Assembly: GCF_964340395.1 (NCBI RefSeq)
Contig: NC_135553.1
Coordinates: 12,514,501 to 12,578,500 of the forward strand
DNA: 64,000 nucleotides
Source: Glandiceps talaboti
Taxonomy: Eukaryota; Hemichordata; Enteropneusta; Spengelidae
Direction: 5' to 3'
Part shown: positions 30,341-43,584 of the stretch, piece after piece
Numbering within the stretch: position 1 is the stretch's first letter
Layout of the letters: each line of letters begins with the position of its first letter
Notes under the pieces: model-generated
What the model was told of the DNA's origin: nothing
Seen by the model: only the letters and a program-made list of their open reading frames with translations
Database searches by the model: none
Translations under genes and position numbers: made by a program

Positions 30341-30521
30341 TATGAAGTATCGTTCGCCCAAACGACTGGGTCAATATTGTTGCTACGACTACAGTAACTA
30401 ATTGAATAAACTTGTGAGATTTCCATGCCTTGTGTTATATTTCTTATTAACTTCTCTCTATGACTGTAAATGGTTTAGGAAATAAAGACCTTTGCCCTAT
30501 GTACACAGATACTGACATTCT

Positions 30522-33500
30522 TCATTGATTCTTCTTGTCTTCTGCATTATGCACTGATGAGTAAGGAGGTGGTGCACTCTGTCAAAAGGACATAGAAACA
30601 TAAAAGAGTTATGTTACTAAATTGTGTTAGTATCACACATTCACATTCACATTCACATTGAAGGGATGGACTTGGAAGTGTCTCCACACAAGCCTTGCTT
30701 GTGTACTCATGTTACCCCCAGGGGGTGCCACAGTTACAATCTCAGTTTTGACAGTGAACAGAACAGAGCCACACATGCACAATACATTTTTGGTACATGG
30801 ATTATTCAAATAATAGTCAGTAAAATCTCATGACTTAATGTTAGAATTTTATAGGAGTCAGTTACAAATCAACAAGCAACTGTTTCTTACTAGAGTGTAG
30901 AAATACCATCTGATGTTGACCAAAATCATCTAAAATACCAGCTGAGAAGTGAATTTAACAACTATGAACATCTCACCTGTTGTTGGGGCATGTAAATATT
31001 CTGTGGATCTGATGGGTTGTAGTATGCTGTACCACCATTGGACATGGCTTCTCTAGCTTTAGCATCTGTGTAACAGAATAACATGAATACCTGGGTAGCA
31101 TGCGCAATTGTTTGTATTTGATGACGAAGAAACTCTGAAGACCCAAGAAGTTTGAATCAAGATTGAAATGTAGCTGTGAAAAGCCCTTTGTTTGGCAGAG
31201 CTATAGAAAAAGTTGGTTCAGAACGAAAGAACAATCCTATGTATAATCCTTATGGCTCGACTCGACTAACGTGAAAACCTGGTAATGAAACCCTCATCTT
31301 TATGCATCGTAAAATCATTTTGAAGTAAAGGTGCTTCAGACATTTCAACATGTGATAGCTTACTAAATTTATGAACATTTTAATCTCACCAAAGCCAAAA
31401 TCTGCATGTCTATAGCCACAATCATCAAAATTCTTTCTGAATAATTTGTACAATATTGTTTTCTTTGTACTCTAGCTTTCCTGCATTTCTAAAAAAAAAC
31501 TCTATTCAAACTACAGTCTTGCCCATTTTCTGCTTACGAGGTATCCACTACAGTTAACTGTTCAATTCTATGTTCTTTTTTACTTTGATTGGCCTGTGAA
31601 CTTTGACCTCACCTGAAGCACTGTCTGGCATTGGTGGTGCTGTGGGAGCTACTGATGAGTATGGTGGAGGCGGTGCATCCATAGGCTGACCTGGATTGAT
31701 TATAGAATAGATGAAGACTAAGGTGAACAGACTGAGTGATATACACAATGCCATACCATCACACAAATTGCGATAAACTATATCTGTTATGCCTTTCAAA
31801 ATTATCCCTACGATATGTCTGTGAATTTTTTTAACATCTAAATTTCACGTTTTATCATTTCAAGTTATCCTTCGTTGCCTTGAGATACATTTAGAAAGCA
31901 AACGAATAGGCTGAACATTCTATATGTAACTAAAATCTTCCATTGTGACTTGTTGCAACATTTCATAAGAAAACATTACAAAAGTGTGTTGGGCAAGGTT
32001 GGGTATTACAGGCATATTTTTTCTTCTTATACCAATATTTTCACAGTAAGTTAAACATAAACAAAGTTCGATAATTTTATTATCATTCACATAAAAATTA
32101 AAGGCTTTAAAGACATATTTTCAAATCACTATATGGTCACTTGCTGTACTAGTACTATACTATTTCATTTTGGACACTGAGGGCAGTATATTGTAATCAT
32201 ACTAACATTGAGAGTTCGTTTAATGTTTAACATTCAACAGCACTGCAACTGTACATTGCATAGGTTGAAAAGAATTTGGAAATTTCATTTCTATTAAGAG
32301 TACCGTGTTTTATTAAGCTAAAAAAAATTTGATCAACTGACAAACTTATGCCAAAAATAGTTGGAAATGAAAACATGAGCAAAAAATGTATCTCAAAAAT
32401 CCCTTCATGTTACAATTTTCGTCAAAAAAGTTTTATTCTTACTATTTTTGCCATGGTATACTTAGAGGAAAATATTTTGTGAAACTAACAAATGAAGTGT
32501 GAAATTACTCTGACCCATTGTAATTGTCACATTAAGCTAACAACTGAACCTACCAAAATCAAAACTAGCTTGCCTACCTTGTGGTGGTGGAGGGTAGGCA
32601 GCACCAGCAGCATAGCCATAGTCAAACCCATAGGCTGCTGGTCCAGGTGCACCATTCATCATTGGTGGAGGAGGTGCATAGGCACCAGGTGGGGGGTACA
32701 CCTGGTTAACTGGAGTTCTAGGTCCAGGTGGTACATTACCATCTATGAGGGTAAAATAAGTATGCATAAGTGTCTTGCGAGTATGAAGGAAGCTATTTGT
32801 ATTTACCAAAGGAAGCCCAAGTTAAATCGGGATGTTGGCATCAAGATCCCAGCTGTTTCTCTCAAGCTCATTTCATGTGTCTCTTCAAAGACATGTGATA
32901 ATAGCCAATTGTAGCACATCCCTGACCATGCTGACAAGCTGTCGGCAAAAATTTTGGATTCAAATTGTTTGACTCCGTGTGTTGAAAGTTTCAATACTAT
33001 ACACAGTCATGTCTAAGTAAATTGGTTTGTGATAGCAATCTTGACATCATTTCTGGTACAAGGATTAAAGAGCTTACACAGCAAAATGACAATTTATCTA
33101 CTTTTTTATATTTGACTTTGCATGGATGACTACCACTCAGACAATTAATGACATCACATGGAAATCATACAGGGGGAAAATAACACTTACTTCTACTGGC
33201 CACTTTCAAAAGTCTCTCTCCCATATCTATTGCACCACCAGTTTTAAATGTAAGTTTAAAATATGCAGAACCTTCCCATCCACCTGATAATTGGAAAACA
33301 AATTTAAAACATATATTATACATATATTATTTCAGATTTCTGTCCTAAAAATCGTTAGCCAAGCTTAGGCATATGAATTCAATAAGTATTTTAATTCAAT
33401 GAAGCACCAGCTGGAAAATGGGCACAAATTGTTACTTGCATGACTTTAAATCTACCTGCCATGTCAGCTGACGTACGGTACATTGTACGTAACATCCCCA

Positions 33501-36500
33501 TGTGATGTGACTCAATGAGGTGAAGCTGTGCAACATAATACATGTATCACAAAGGGGAATATTTTCTGATAGATGCCATTATAGTCTCAACACCACTTCA
33601 TTCTATCTATGTGGACTAAACTGTTGAAAACTGAAACATTGAGCACATACAATGCTCAAGTGTGGATTGACAGGACAGGACAGTACCAAGATCTACCCAA
33701 CAGAGATTCTAAGCTACATCATACCATTCTACCATACACGAGCGAAGTTGAACAAAAAATACAGAATATACTCTGGTCGGTCTATGTCATGACAATACGT
33801 GTCTATGTCACAACAATGCTTGTCTGTGTCACTGGTTCTGCTGTGTTCGAAATATGAGTCAAAACCTTCCAAATTGTCATTACTTTATTCAACTTTTCTT
33901 TGATATTACTGGTGCTGGTATAATTATGTTATTCGCCAATATTTTTCGTCATTCAGCGGGAAAATACTTGTGACCTAAACATTGTCACTACTTGTCTAGT
34001 GACTCATAGTGACAAAGGTCCCTTAGGTCTCTTGTATTTTCCTTGGCTGAATAAATAACATACTGGGTAATAAAATCTAAAGGTACACCATCCAATTATG
34101 AAAAGTTCATTACTATGACATACCTCACACTAGTTGTAACAGAGTAATGGTGAAATCTGATGAACAAAGTAACAAATAACAAAGTGTTGAACAAAGATTT
34201 TATTGAGACAAATACATACCCCCTGGTTGGGCCTTAATTCTACCCTTGATGTGGTTGGCTCCAAAGACTGGCTGTTTGATTTCTACTTCCTTCATATAGT
34301 AGAAGGGCAATGCAAAGGAAACAAGCAAATCTCTGTTTTGGTTGTGGAATATGAGCTGTGAAGACAAAAATGGTAGTGTCATACGGATACATATCATTTG
34401 ATAAAATACAGTTACTAATATACAGTAACGGCTTTCCATCATGGTTATCTGCAACTGGGCATATCTCATTGGCGTCATTATTGGCAAAAAGTTTGAGTGG
34501 CTGGCTTGGAATCTGCAGGTTGCAGGTTCGAGCTCCGTCGCTGTCATTTGTTTCTGAGTTTCAAGTCCTTGGGCGAGATTTGAACCCAGATTGTGCCCCA
34601 GTCAACCCAGCTGTATAATTGGGTACCTGGTATAGGATAGAGATTGCAATGTGAATGCTTTAATCCTATGCCCTTATAAATGCTGCAATGGATTGTATGC
34701 TCCCCAGGGTGTTGAGGAAGGATAAAAGGCCATTGTGGCACTATAGGTCTGTGCCAAGGGTAATTATTGTGAAGTGCCTTGAGCACAATGTGGGAAAGTG
34801 CTATATAAAACCAACATTATAATTATGATTATTATCTCATGAATATGTATGACTTATACTTGACGCAATGGGTAAGAGTCAGTCCAACATAATTACAATG
34901 TAATATTGGATACTAAAAACAGGAACGGTTCACATTTTTCAATGATGAATCATCTGGTCTTCTATCACTTGAATCACATAGCATTCAGTGACAAAATAGT
35001 AGTGAAGGTTCCAATATTACTACGGAATGTTGGAATACAATTCACACTTGGGAGCGAAAAAGAACTGTCTCCGAGAACTGACTATAGAAGTATAGAAAAA
35101 ATTAGTCCTGAACAAAAGAATGATCCGATATAATCCCTGACTCCAATAATAGGATATAGTATTTGTAGTAATCTTTCATAGTCTATGGGATTCAAAAATT
35201 GGGGTTTACGTCTTAAAAAACCTGAAATGTACATGTAGTACAGATCTGTTTCTTACCCTTTGTGTTGTCAAGTAGAGTTTTCCTTTCTTTGTACCTTTGA
35301 AATGATCAGGCATTGGTCTCATGTCAAAATCTAACTCTACATCTTCTTGGTGCATAAGAATACTGCAAAGAAATGACAGAAAAAAAATTGTTAATGTACA
35401 ACTCCCACTATACTATACTACACCCCTGATGTTGCTGATGAGACATGAACAATAATTTGAAATTTGCTTCCAAGAAATGTTTTGTCTGTGAGTATAAATT
35501 TTCATTTGTAACTAGGAACCCAGAGAGTGTCACTTTTACACCTTATCCATTTTCTGTTACTGGGTTCTCCAACCTTAGCAAAAATCCTGCATTATCATTA
35601 CCTATATAGTTGAACATCATCAACATGTACTTTGAATGTATACTGAATTTCTTCACCTCCCTTTTCAAAATATGAAGTACTGGTACATGTTTTGTACTTG
35701 GCTTGAAATTACAAAGCCAAGAATTCCATTGGAACTGAACGGTTTCTTTTTTAATTTCCATTTCTTAAATTTGTGTCAATTACTTTTCATTTCTGATACA
35801 CCTTCAACTATTTATATGGCCCAGTGTTGCAAACTAACACTGAGTTACAACTGAATTTACAACAAAGGATTTTTGCATGAATGAAATGAATGTGATGTAC
35901 ATAACAGACACTGTAAGGTCATCAAGAGGTCATTTCTGCATCCCTGTATCTGTATACATGATGTAGAATTGGAAAAACCAGATAACTGGTATGTGACTGA
36001 TGGAGAGAGGGGCCACTTAGTCATGTTGGATGAATACTTTGAAAGTAGCAACAGATCCTGCCTTTACTACACCATCTTCAAGTTTGTCCAGTCTATTGTT
36101 CGTGAGAAGAATGGCTCGATGAGTTTTGGAGATGATCATGTTATTAACGTTACAGTGTGGACTTTCGTGGACTACCAAATAATGCAATTGCAATGCATGA
36201 AAATGAAAGTAGGTTTAATTTTGGGAATTTCACATCTTATACAGCCCGCTGACTATGATGAATTACAGTGGTACATTGGTACTAAAAATCATCCTTTTGT
36301 TTCTGGTGTGACACTGACAGACATACATACATACAAATCCATCATGTTTTGATGTCACTCAAAACCAAATATCATAATGCAATTAAATATAACTAGATGT
36401 TCATGTTTTCCCCAGACCTGAGACAGTATTGGTAGCGGCTAAATTGATAAATTATGAAAGGAAATTAATTACAAGATCAGACACATTTTGAATTTTTACA

Positions 36501-36743
36501 TAAGCCGGAAGAATGTAAATATCACATGATGAACATATCTCGAATGATCAGATTTGCAGCATCGATTTCAGACGCTGTTTTCCTCTAAAGTACAGGTGGC
36601 AAATGAATCAAAAGTCTCAGTCTTGTTTGCTGAATATCATAGGAATTCCGAGAGACTTTCCTTGTTATGGTAGAACAGAATACTTACCTTTCGCCCTGAT
36701 AAAGGACGACACCGTTCCCTTGCGTCGACTGATTCAGCGCCAT
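30522..36743 (-). CDS. WBP2: WW domain-binding protein 2
   Basis: Coding exons in transcript order: 36688-36743, 35257-35362, 34220-34355, 33191-33283, 32578-32742, 31613-31690, 30977-31065, 30522-30578. Phases agree and give 259 residues, against about 261 in human. Seen: an N-terminal GRAM domain (about 20-130) with the conserved [30 protein letters not shown] and [14 protein letters not shown] blocks; a Pro/Tyr/Gly-rich region (132-185); PPPY at 193-196 and 244-247; and a C-terminus ending EDKKNQ that resembles EDKKTQ of human WBP2. In vertebrates WBP2 is a transcription coactivator that binds WW domains of YAP/TAZ and NEDD4-family proteins through its PY motifs; the same role is inferred here. 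The start lies in CAAGATGGCGC, a YY1-like context. It is divergent from the gene at 37183. Confidence 0.97.
32783..33000 (+). pseudogene. Retroelement remnant: C-terminal end plus 3' flank
   Basis: The plus strand reads [16 protein letters not shown] and then [11 protein letters not shown], the last part of a GIY-YIG-type endonuclease region found at the end of Penelope-like retroelements. Its 3' flank also matches the copy at 60385-60835. It lies about 40 bases upstream of WBP2 exon 32578-32742, antisense to that gene. No RT domain is present. Assignment to the Penelope class is from memory of the motif. Confidence 0.55.
33950..34053. mobile_element. Fold-back element family A, copy 3
   Basis: CATTCAGCGGGAAAATAC with GTGACCTAA on the left is inverted on the right as CCTTAGGTCT, GTATTTTCC and GGCTGAAT. 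The same arms occur at 2996-3120 and 26511-26670. It is a short palindromic MITE in a WBP2 intron. Confidence 0.7.
34455..34840 (+). mobile_element. tRNA-derived SINE
   Basis: The 5' part contains TTGCAGGTTCGAGCTCCGTC, with a clear RNA polymerase III B box (GGTTCGAGCTCC, about 34525-34536) preceded by an A-box-like TGGCTGGCTTGG. The 3' part has GAAGTGCCTTGAGCACAATG and GGAAAGTGCTATATAAA and ends in an ATTAT-rich tail. This head-and-tail arrangement is typical of tRNA SINEs mobilised by LINEs. It sits antisense in a WBP2 intron. It does not fold as a full tRNA gene. Confidence 0.75.
35415..35560 (+). mobile_element. 3' fragment of the same retroelement family
   Basis: CACCCCTGATGTTGCTGATG, CTTCCAAGAAATGTTTTGTC and ATAAATTTTCATTTGTAACT match the 3' non-coding part of the remnant at 60385-60835. 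No coding part is left. It is in a WBP2 intron. Confidence 0.55.
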
Positions 36744-37182
36744 CTTGGATGTTGTCTCTGCTGACGATGACGTCATATAGGTTGAGTCGCGAAACTTCAA
36801 CTCTCGCAAATCGCGATACGAGAACTGTTAGGGGTCCATTAAGGTCGTGAAGAACATCGTGAGAGAAGTGTGCGTAATGTCTTCACTGAACTTCTGAATC
36901 CTCACGGTACCAACTGTTTCGGGAAATAACGTCTACTTGGTTATCCTTCCACAGTATATTATGCAACTGTATGTGCAAAAGTCTTGGATTTAACGTGTTG
37001 CCGTCATATGTAAAAGTTGTACACACTTTTCTACTACTTAGGGAGTCAATTTCGTGACTGTGGCTGAAGACTGAAGCGATGATTGAGTGAACGTGGTCCG
37101 ATGTGAAAAGGCGTCAAAATGTGTCTATATTTACATTTGTGGAGTTAGCGTATGTTTGTATATATTTCATACTTGATTAACC
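36744..37182. promoter_or_regulatory. WBP2 / TMEM174-like divergent promoter
   Basis: The two start codons lie 439 bases apart and point away from each other. Seen: a perfect CRE, TGACGTCA, at 36768-36775, 25 bases upstream of the WBP2 ATG; a YY1-like CCAAGATGGCGC overlapping that ATG; and CG-rich words (TCGCGA, CTCGCAAATCGCG) at 36786-36822. CpG density is higher here than in surrounding DNA. No TATA box was recognised. Confidence 0.6.
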
Positions 37183-40100
37183 ATGCCTTATGAGGAACCA
37201 CCTCAGGATAATATTGCGTTATGCGGGACTTGTTGGATGTTTACTGGTATTTTTATACTTGTGTTGGGTCTTGTACTCACAGCACTTGGATATATAGAAC
37301 ATCACGTTTTAGCTTTCAGAATAGCCGGCCCTTGCTTTATTGGTAAGTAGATTGGAATTTCAGATGTCGTGTCGTACTGCTTTCCACACCAATTCGTCAA
37401 ATTTGCAAATTTAATTGTATGGAATTTGACTAGCTGTGAAAAAAATAAAGAAAAACATTCACTAAAATACACTTCTACTTTTTTGGGGTGATATAAGGAA
37501 AGTGGAAAAGTATTTAAAAAATAAGGTAAAAAATAGAAACAACAAACGAACAGAAATGAAAATTTCGTTAAATTGTATATTAACTCAGCACTATCTTTGT
37601 ATTACAACCATTCAAAAAATGAAATAGTTTTCAGCAGTAATATATTCAAAGTGTAGTTTTATGTAACATATAAAGCGACTACAGTTTTGCTGTGAATTTC
37701 CTTTGCTCAGTTTCAAAGTATAGTCTTATGTAAAATATAAAGCGACTACAGTTTTGCTGTGAATTTCCCTTGCTCATGTTTTGTACCTAAGTTTTTGGGG
37801 GGAATTAAAAAAAAATGTTTGGGCATTTCAAAACTTTTTGTAATTTTTTAAGTTCTATAATTTTTATCGCTTTTTGAAAACTCAAGCAAGTCAAAATCAA
37901 GTTAATCAACTTGAAAGAATTTGTAAAATTAAATAGACTAAAACTATGATGAAATATTAGGAAGACTTTGTGCAAAATTTCAAGACTAATATATTTTATA
38001 AATTTCCTGTAAAATGTTAAATACGAAATTTTATAAGTTTTGTTGCGGCAGTAAATTTAAAGATGTCATCCGACATCTACAATTTCCATTGTAGTTAACA
38101 CAATTAACATACAATTGTTCAAAGGTCATGGCCGTTTTTTCCTAATTGTGTCTTTTCAGTATATATAGTCAGTAACATAACTTTATGCAGTGCGTGCAAC
38201 TGTATGTCATCTCATCAATATGGCCAGTGCTGTCAAAACTATTCACCATTTGTAATTGATTTTGGGAGAAAGTGGGACCGGTTCAAAAAAAATCACAGCA
38301 ATTATGAAAATAAATGAAGCCATTAAACTGTTAATGTCTTCTATAGGATTTTTGTGATGAGCGGTCTTAATGGCCCAGCTGTCATTTGTTAGAGGCCAGA
38401 AAGGGAATGTATTCCTGCTGAAGGCGGAACTTTGACATCAAAGAACTAACTCAATTAGCCTTTGAACTAGATGATAGTTTTCACATTTTAATGATTTCCA
38501 ATTTGTGTTCAAAATGAACAGAGAAGTCAGTGCTCCAGCCATCTGTCGCCTCTTGATAATATGTTTGCATCGTCAGAGACTCTCAGATAGTCACGTTTAC
38601 TCAAGCAATTACAATTCCTTGGTTTAAGGTTGGGTGATTGGTGTTCTCTGAGTCATTTCAGTGCATGTGTAATTATCTATTTGTGAACTTTTTTAAAACA
38701 TAAATTGGATGATATTTTTGTGTGAAAATATTCTATCAAGAGAAACTTATTGTATAAAAGTTTACAATAGAAGAAAAGATATTGTCTGTGGATCAACAGT
38801 GCAGTTTATGAGTTTATGACGTCTGTACAGCACTTTCATTTAGGGAAGGGGGGTATGTATTTGACCACAACATTCACATTATGCTCACCACACTAATGGA
38901 ATAATCAGGAACAGTAGTTTATATGTCCATCTGTTCACTTTATGGCAACACTGAGTGATGTTTGCTGCCTGAAAAAGTTATTTTTCATTGTGCAGTGGTA
39001 AAATATATTCTCACTCTCAAGAATGTGTTTTTACTGGGCAGGACTGAAGATAAGTGGACATAAGCTAATCGCAGCAATGAAATGTGAAATAACTGAAGTA
39101 AACTTCTTGTGATGCCATATTACTTTGACCATCTCAAAAAGAAAGTGACTGTTATTAGGTGTTAGTGGTCAGTGTTTTGGGGAACATCAGTAACAGGGCA
39201 ACCTGTGAACCACAATTTTTAGGGGAACATCCGTAAAATGACTGAGGAATTAAGGGCGATTTTACCCACCACTACTTACCATCTTGTTGTTAGTTTAAAT
39301 GTGTCCACTGATCTTTAGTCAAGTCCATTTATGTTGATCAACCTCTTATTTAAGCAATAATTCTGCCATCTCTTGTTATAAGGTGGGAGTGCCATCATGC
39401 TGACAGGTGCAAGCACATGTTGTGTGTCAGCCCATAGAAAAGACAGACAAAAAACAGTCAGGAAAAGATCTCGTCATAGAACACATCAAACTTCCTATAG
39501 ATCAAGTCATCAAAATTCAACAAGTCATTCATGTAGACATCATCTGTCAACATCATCAGAAGCTGTCGAGGACAGAGACAGAGATGTGCCAATAAACATT
39601 ATACCTAGAGTTGAAGTTGTACCTCCTGCACCCCAACAGCATCAACCAAATGCAAACCCTCTTGCTGGACTTACCTTTGTTTCGGCGTCACCACAGCGGA
39701 GCGGAATGCTAGGGACCATACCAATCAGTGATGAGGAAATGCTATCAGATTATGATAACGTACCTAAGAAACAGAGAGGGTATGTCAACCTGTGTGGTTC
39801 AACCCTGGTCAGTGCATGGCGTTTATTTATTTCCATCAGCATCTTGTGTGGTTTCGACACCAGTTGATGAGTTGATGCATGGTGTATGTACATGCTTACT
39901 GTTCACCGTTTCTAATAACTAACCCAGTAGCCAGCATGACCTGCTAACACAGATTATTTCAATCAAATGAGGCTCTGATGCTGTCAGTGTGGTGTGCTGA
40001 CAGCTTTCAGAAAGTGTCCACAAGTCAACATCAGTGCATGGTGAGTTTTACTGAATATTTAGAAAAAATAATGATTTTCATATACTTACTTTCTTCAATT

Positions 40101-42827
40101 CTGTTGAAATGCCATATTTCAAGGGGTTTAATTTTTTTCACTGAAAAAGAAATTATCTGTTGTGCCTGGACCTAATTTTTGCTAATTTTGGACAGTATGT
40201 ATGGTATCTATGGAAAAAGAAAGTATTTTCAAGGGAATGTATATTAGGCCTTAACAAAAAATTTGTATGGTTCTGATTACACTCAATTTTAGAATAGTTG
40301 GGGTATCAAAATCAAAATCTTGGCAGGGAAGTGGCATTAGTTGATTGCCTATTTAACAATAAATTACTTTTTTTAAAAGAAAACTTGAAAGTTGAATATC
40401 TTAGAAGCATGTGAACCATGTAACCCATTTATAAAGCTAACATTACAAATCAAATGTAGTTTAACTCGTTTTTTGAACACTTGTGAGCTGTGTATTCTTC
40501 TTTAGGTGTCATGATGTGTTGCTTTTATTTTTAGATGAGAAATTTGAAGAATCAATGTGTTGAGGGCTGGGTGTCCTGAGCAATAGCTGAAAGATGCCAA
40601 ATCTGTCTAAAAAAGCTAAAATTTCATTTTTGAAGTACGATTGAATCAGTTGTAGAAATAAAAAATAGTGGAGGATTGTGAAAGAATTAGTAGTTTGATG
40701 TGTGACCAGTTTCCTACACACACATCAAACTAATTGGAAAACACTGCAGCAGTGTATTTGTATTTTATACTTGGCATAAATTATACTGAAATTAAAAAGA
40801 AAGTGCAATTTTTTTTTTATTTATTTCAGAAATTTAGTTCACTACGGTTTTTTGTGAGATGAAGACTTTTGAACTTGATGTTGAAGAAATACAATACACT
40901 TGATGATTAAATATCTCTAATTGAAATTATTTTTGTCAAATTGAAACGGCTTATGAACACTTGATTAAAGTGGCCATTATGGATGACAATTGGGTATTTA
41001 ATATATAAAACAATTTTATCATGGCCTCCTACTTGAAAAGTCAGTGTGAAACAACATTGGCCAAGTCTGTGTTTGAAACTCAATACATTGCAAAATGCTA
41101 AAAATAAATGTGTGAAAATTTTGTTATTGTACGTACAAAAGATTTTACACATTTATTTATCTTTTGCACTTTTATATTAATTATTGAGTTACAAACAACG
41201 ACTTGACATATGTTGTTTCACATTGACTTTTCAAGCAGGAGGTCATGATACAATGCTTTCATAAATTGAAAATACAAAGGAAATATCCAATCCTCATTTT
41301 AATGTCACGATAATATGCTACAATTCTACTAGTAATTCAGTACAAGAATGACTTGCATCTTTGACTAGTTTCTGCTCCATGAGTCGGCCTTTTCAAGAAG
41401 TTTGAATTACATACTACAAGTGTAATATAGTACACATGACATACATGTACCACAGTTGCTCCTCAGAATGAAATTGAACTAGTCTGTTGCTACTTTTTAA
41501 ATTATACTCCATCATTTCCAAACATAAATTGGAGACAAATTTCATCTTTACAGCATGTTGTTAGCGAAACCAAATTAAAAGGGGCACTTTCTAAATCAGA
41601 ACTTTTTTTCCCGCATTGTTTGTTTCATATGAAGAATTCTCAAATACTTACAAACTTACAAACAAGAAAATATTCTTGTACCATGAATTTGATAAGGTTT
41701 GGTAACTGAGAGGGGCAAGTCTGGTAAAACTTGCGTAGATTTTTGTACCTTGTATGTTAATTTTTGTTGGGAATTAAATTCAGTAACCTACCTGGGAAAA
41801 TCAGTATGCGTTCACTGGAGTGTTATTCCGTTTATTTTCTCAACAATTCCTGATGTCAACAAGTTCTCGGTGCACCAGAAATTATGTCTTAAAATTGTTA
41901 AGTTAGTTTGCCTAAATATCATGTTTTAATATGTTTCAGTACACAGATCATATCAAATGGGAACACCACTGCAAGAAATAAGGCATTTTTGTAAACTTAG
42001 GGGTCCTGGAGAGTCATTTCATGATTTTACATCAGATACATTACCTGCGGTTGCCAAGAAACTTCAAGTTGAAACTTGCTGCTCACTCATTGTTCAGTGA
42101 AGGTCCTAGTTGCAGACATGCATTGTGTCATTCAGCAGACATGCATGTACAATAGCAGAGGATAAATATTCATGACTACTAAGGGCTTATCGTACATTCA
42201 AGCATAGACGTTAGAAAAGTTCTCAAATGTCTAAGATTTAAGTAAAACAATCATGATGTATTTCCAGAACCGAAAGTTTATGGAAATGCCTCTATTTCCA
42301 GCAGTGGCATTCCCAAGTAATTCTTCATATGAATCAAGCATACTGTACAAACTGTCCTGATTTGGATTTCCTTTGAAAATGACTTTGATAAGAATACACT
42401 GTGATATATAATAATTATGACTTTATTCCAGCCATCTTGAGTGTGTACTGAAAATAGATTTTCTAAAAAACATGTGGTCAGTCATTTGCAGTTTACATCT
42501 AAAAAGGGTCAACACATTATCCTTTGTATTATACATGATGTTTGTTACCATCAGCGCCATGTAACCAGCCACCAATATTTACCCGGTAATGTATATTTTG
42601 CACTTTGCAGAAGACACTCCCAACAAAACAGGGAACAATTTACTATAATAGAAACAGAAATGGACACCGAGACATCGGCTCTTCTACACGAAGAACAAGA
42701 CAGACTCCCTGCCGACAATCACAATGTGTCACCTATAACAGTGCTCCTATCACCCGATGGTGAAACAGATGACATCAATGCAGAACCGCCTCCATCATAC
42801 GAAGATGTTATGGCGCATTCACCGTAA
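37183..42827 (+). CDS. Two-transmembrane PPxY protein, TMEM174/TMEM171-like
   Basis: Coding exons 37183-37342, 39383-39779 and 42611-42827 have GT-AG junctions and compatible phases and give 257 residues. Seen: a short N-terminus, TM1 at about 13-38, a short loop, TM2 at about 46-69 with IAGPCFIGGSAIM, a long cytoplasmic tail rich in Arg, His and Ser near 71-110, an acidic DEEMLSDYDNV, and a C-terminal PPSY motif at 246-249 followed by EDV. The GIF..LG....G two-helix layout with a conserved GP and a terminal PPxY recalls TMEM174 and, less closely, TMEM171, whose PY motifs would bind WW-domain ubiquitin ligases; this is recognised by layout, not clear sequence identity. Exon 2 could read through to 39867, but donor GTATGT at 39780 joins in frame to exon 3. 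A polyadenylation signal AATAAA lies at 43318-43323. Confidence 0.8.
37646..37775. repeat. Direct duplication of about 64 bp
   Basis: Two nearly identical adjacent copies contain AAAGCGACTACAGTTTTGCT and GTGAATTTCC. It lies in the first intron of the TMEM174-like gene. The low divergence suggests a recent event. Confidence 0.85.
40967..41310. mobile_element. Fold-back element family B, copy 1
   Basis: About 340 bp, with long self-complementary arms: AAGTCAGTGTGAAACAACAT on the left is inverted as ATGTTGTTTCACATTGACTT on the right. A second copy is at 46843-47184 and a solo arm near 7665-7740. Confidence 0.75.
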
Positions 42828-43584
42828 CCATCATTCTGTGTTGACAACAGTGCCAATGTTATGACACTTTCATCGAAGTCACCAACAACTTCCCTATTTT
42901 TCATTTGTACTAGTAGTGTGTGTCACTCTGGACTGTAAGATACGTTGCATCATTCTACCATCATCGACTGAGGTGTACCAGGTTGGTCGGTGGGTGGAAG
43001 CACCCCGACATGATGAACCTTTACAGACTTGTGTCACTCCAGCTCAAACTAAGTACTTGGATTTAAGTTTCTTTCCACCAACACAGGATCATCATCAAGG
43101 ATTTCTCATCAAACATAGATTTATGTGCAGTGATTTCCCTGGCAGAAGTAAAGAACATCAAATGTCAGTCTGAAAATTCTACCCATGTATACACTTTGGG
43201 ATGGAAAGTTGAAACAAGTTGCAAAGAGATATTTTTATATTAGACAAAAATTACTTTGTTGGGTGGATGCTAATATGTGTTCATGTCAAACATTTAGTTC
43301 ATAACACTGTTGTTAGTAATAAACTGTATACAATTCAGTGATGCAGATGAAGACATTTGGTATGTGATACCATAAAATTGCATTTTTCTTTTGAGTGTTT
43401 CTCATCCACAAAACTTTAAGTGTGCAAAAGTAATATGAATGTACGCCTGTGAACATTTCACTATCCACACATGTCCACACTTTCTAGACATATATACAAC
43501 ACATAATTTTTTATTGTAAGTTTCTCTGTACACTTTGTAGTTCATGGAAATCAAATTGAAAGCGAGGATGATTGTGCCACAGGC

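Larger units (their letters stand above)
22808..30521. other. Gene-free region between the convergent MXRA7 and WBP2 3' ends
   Basis: No exon is supported here on either strand. It includes the MXRA7 3' untranslated region (ATTAAA near 22911 is a possible polyadenylation signal), inverted repeats near 23590-23670, two MITE-like copies (25681-26027 and 26511-26670), a palindromic AT-rich repeat near 27545-27770, a TG microsatellite (29532-29613) and a 62-bp-unit tandem repeat (30080-30340). Confidence 0.7.

Noticed and set aside
34490-34545. Possible tRNA gene
   Set aside because: A B box is present but the acceptor and anticodon stems do not form, and the downstream tail marks it as a SINE.
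34544-34786. 80-codon minus-strand ORF
   Set aside because: It is the complement of the SINE body.
39780-39867. Read-through extension of exon 2 of the TMEM174-like gene
   Set aside because: Donor GTATGT at 39780 joins in phase to an exon giving a PPSY tail typical of the layout; the read-through end has no such support.
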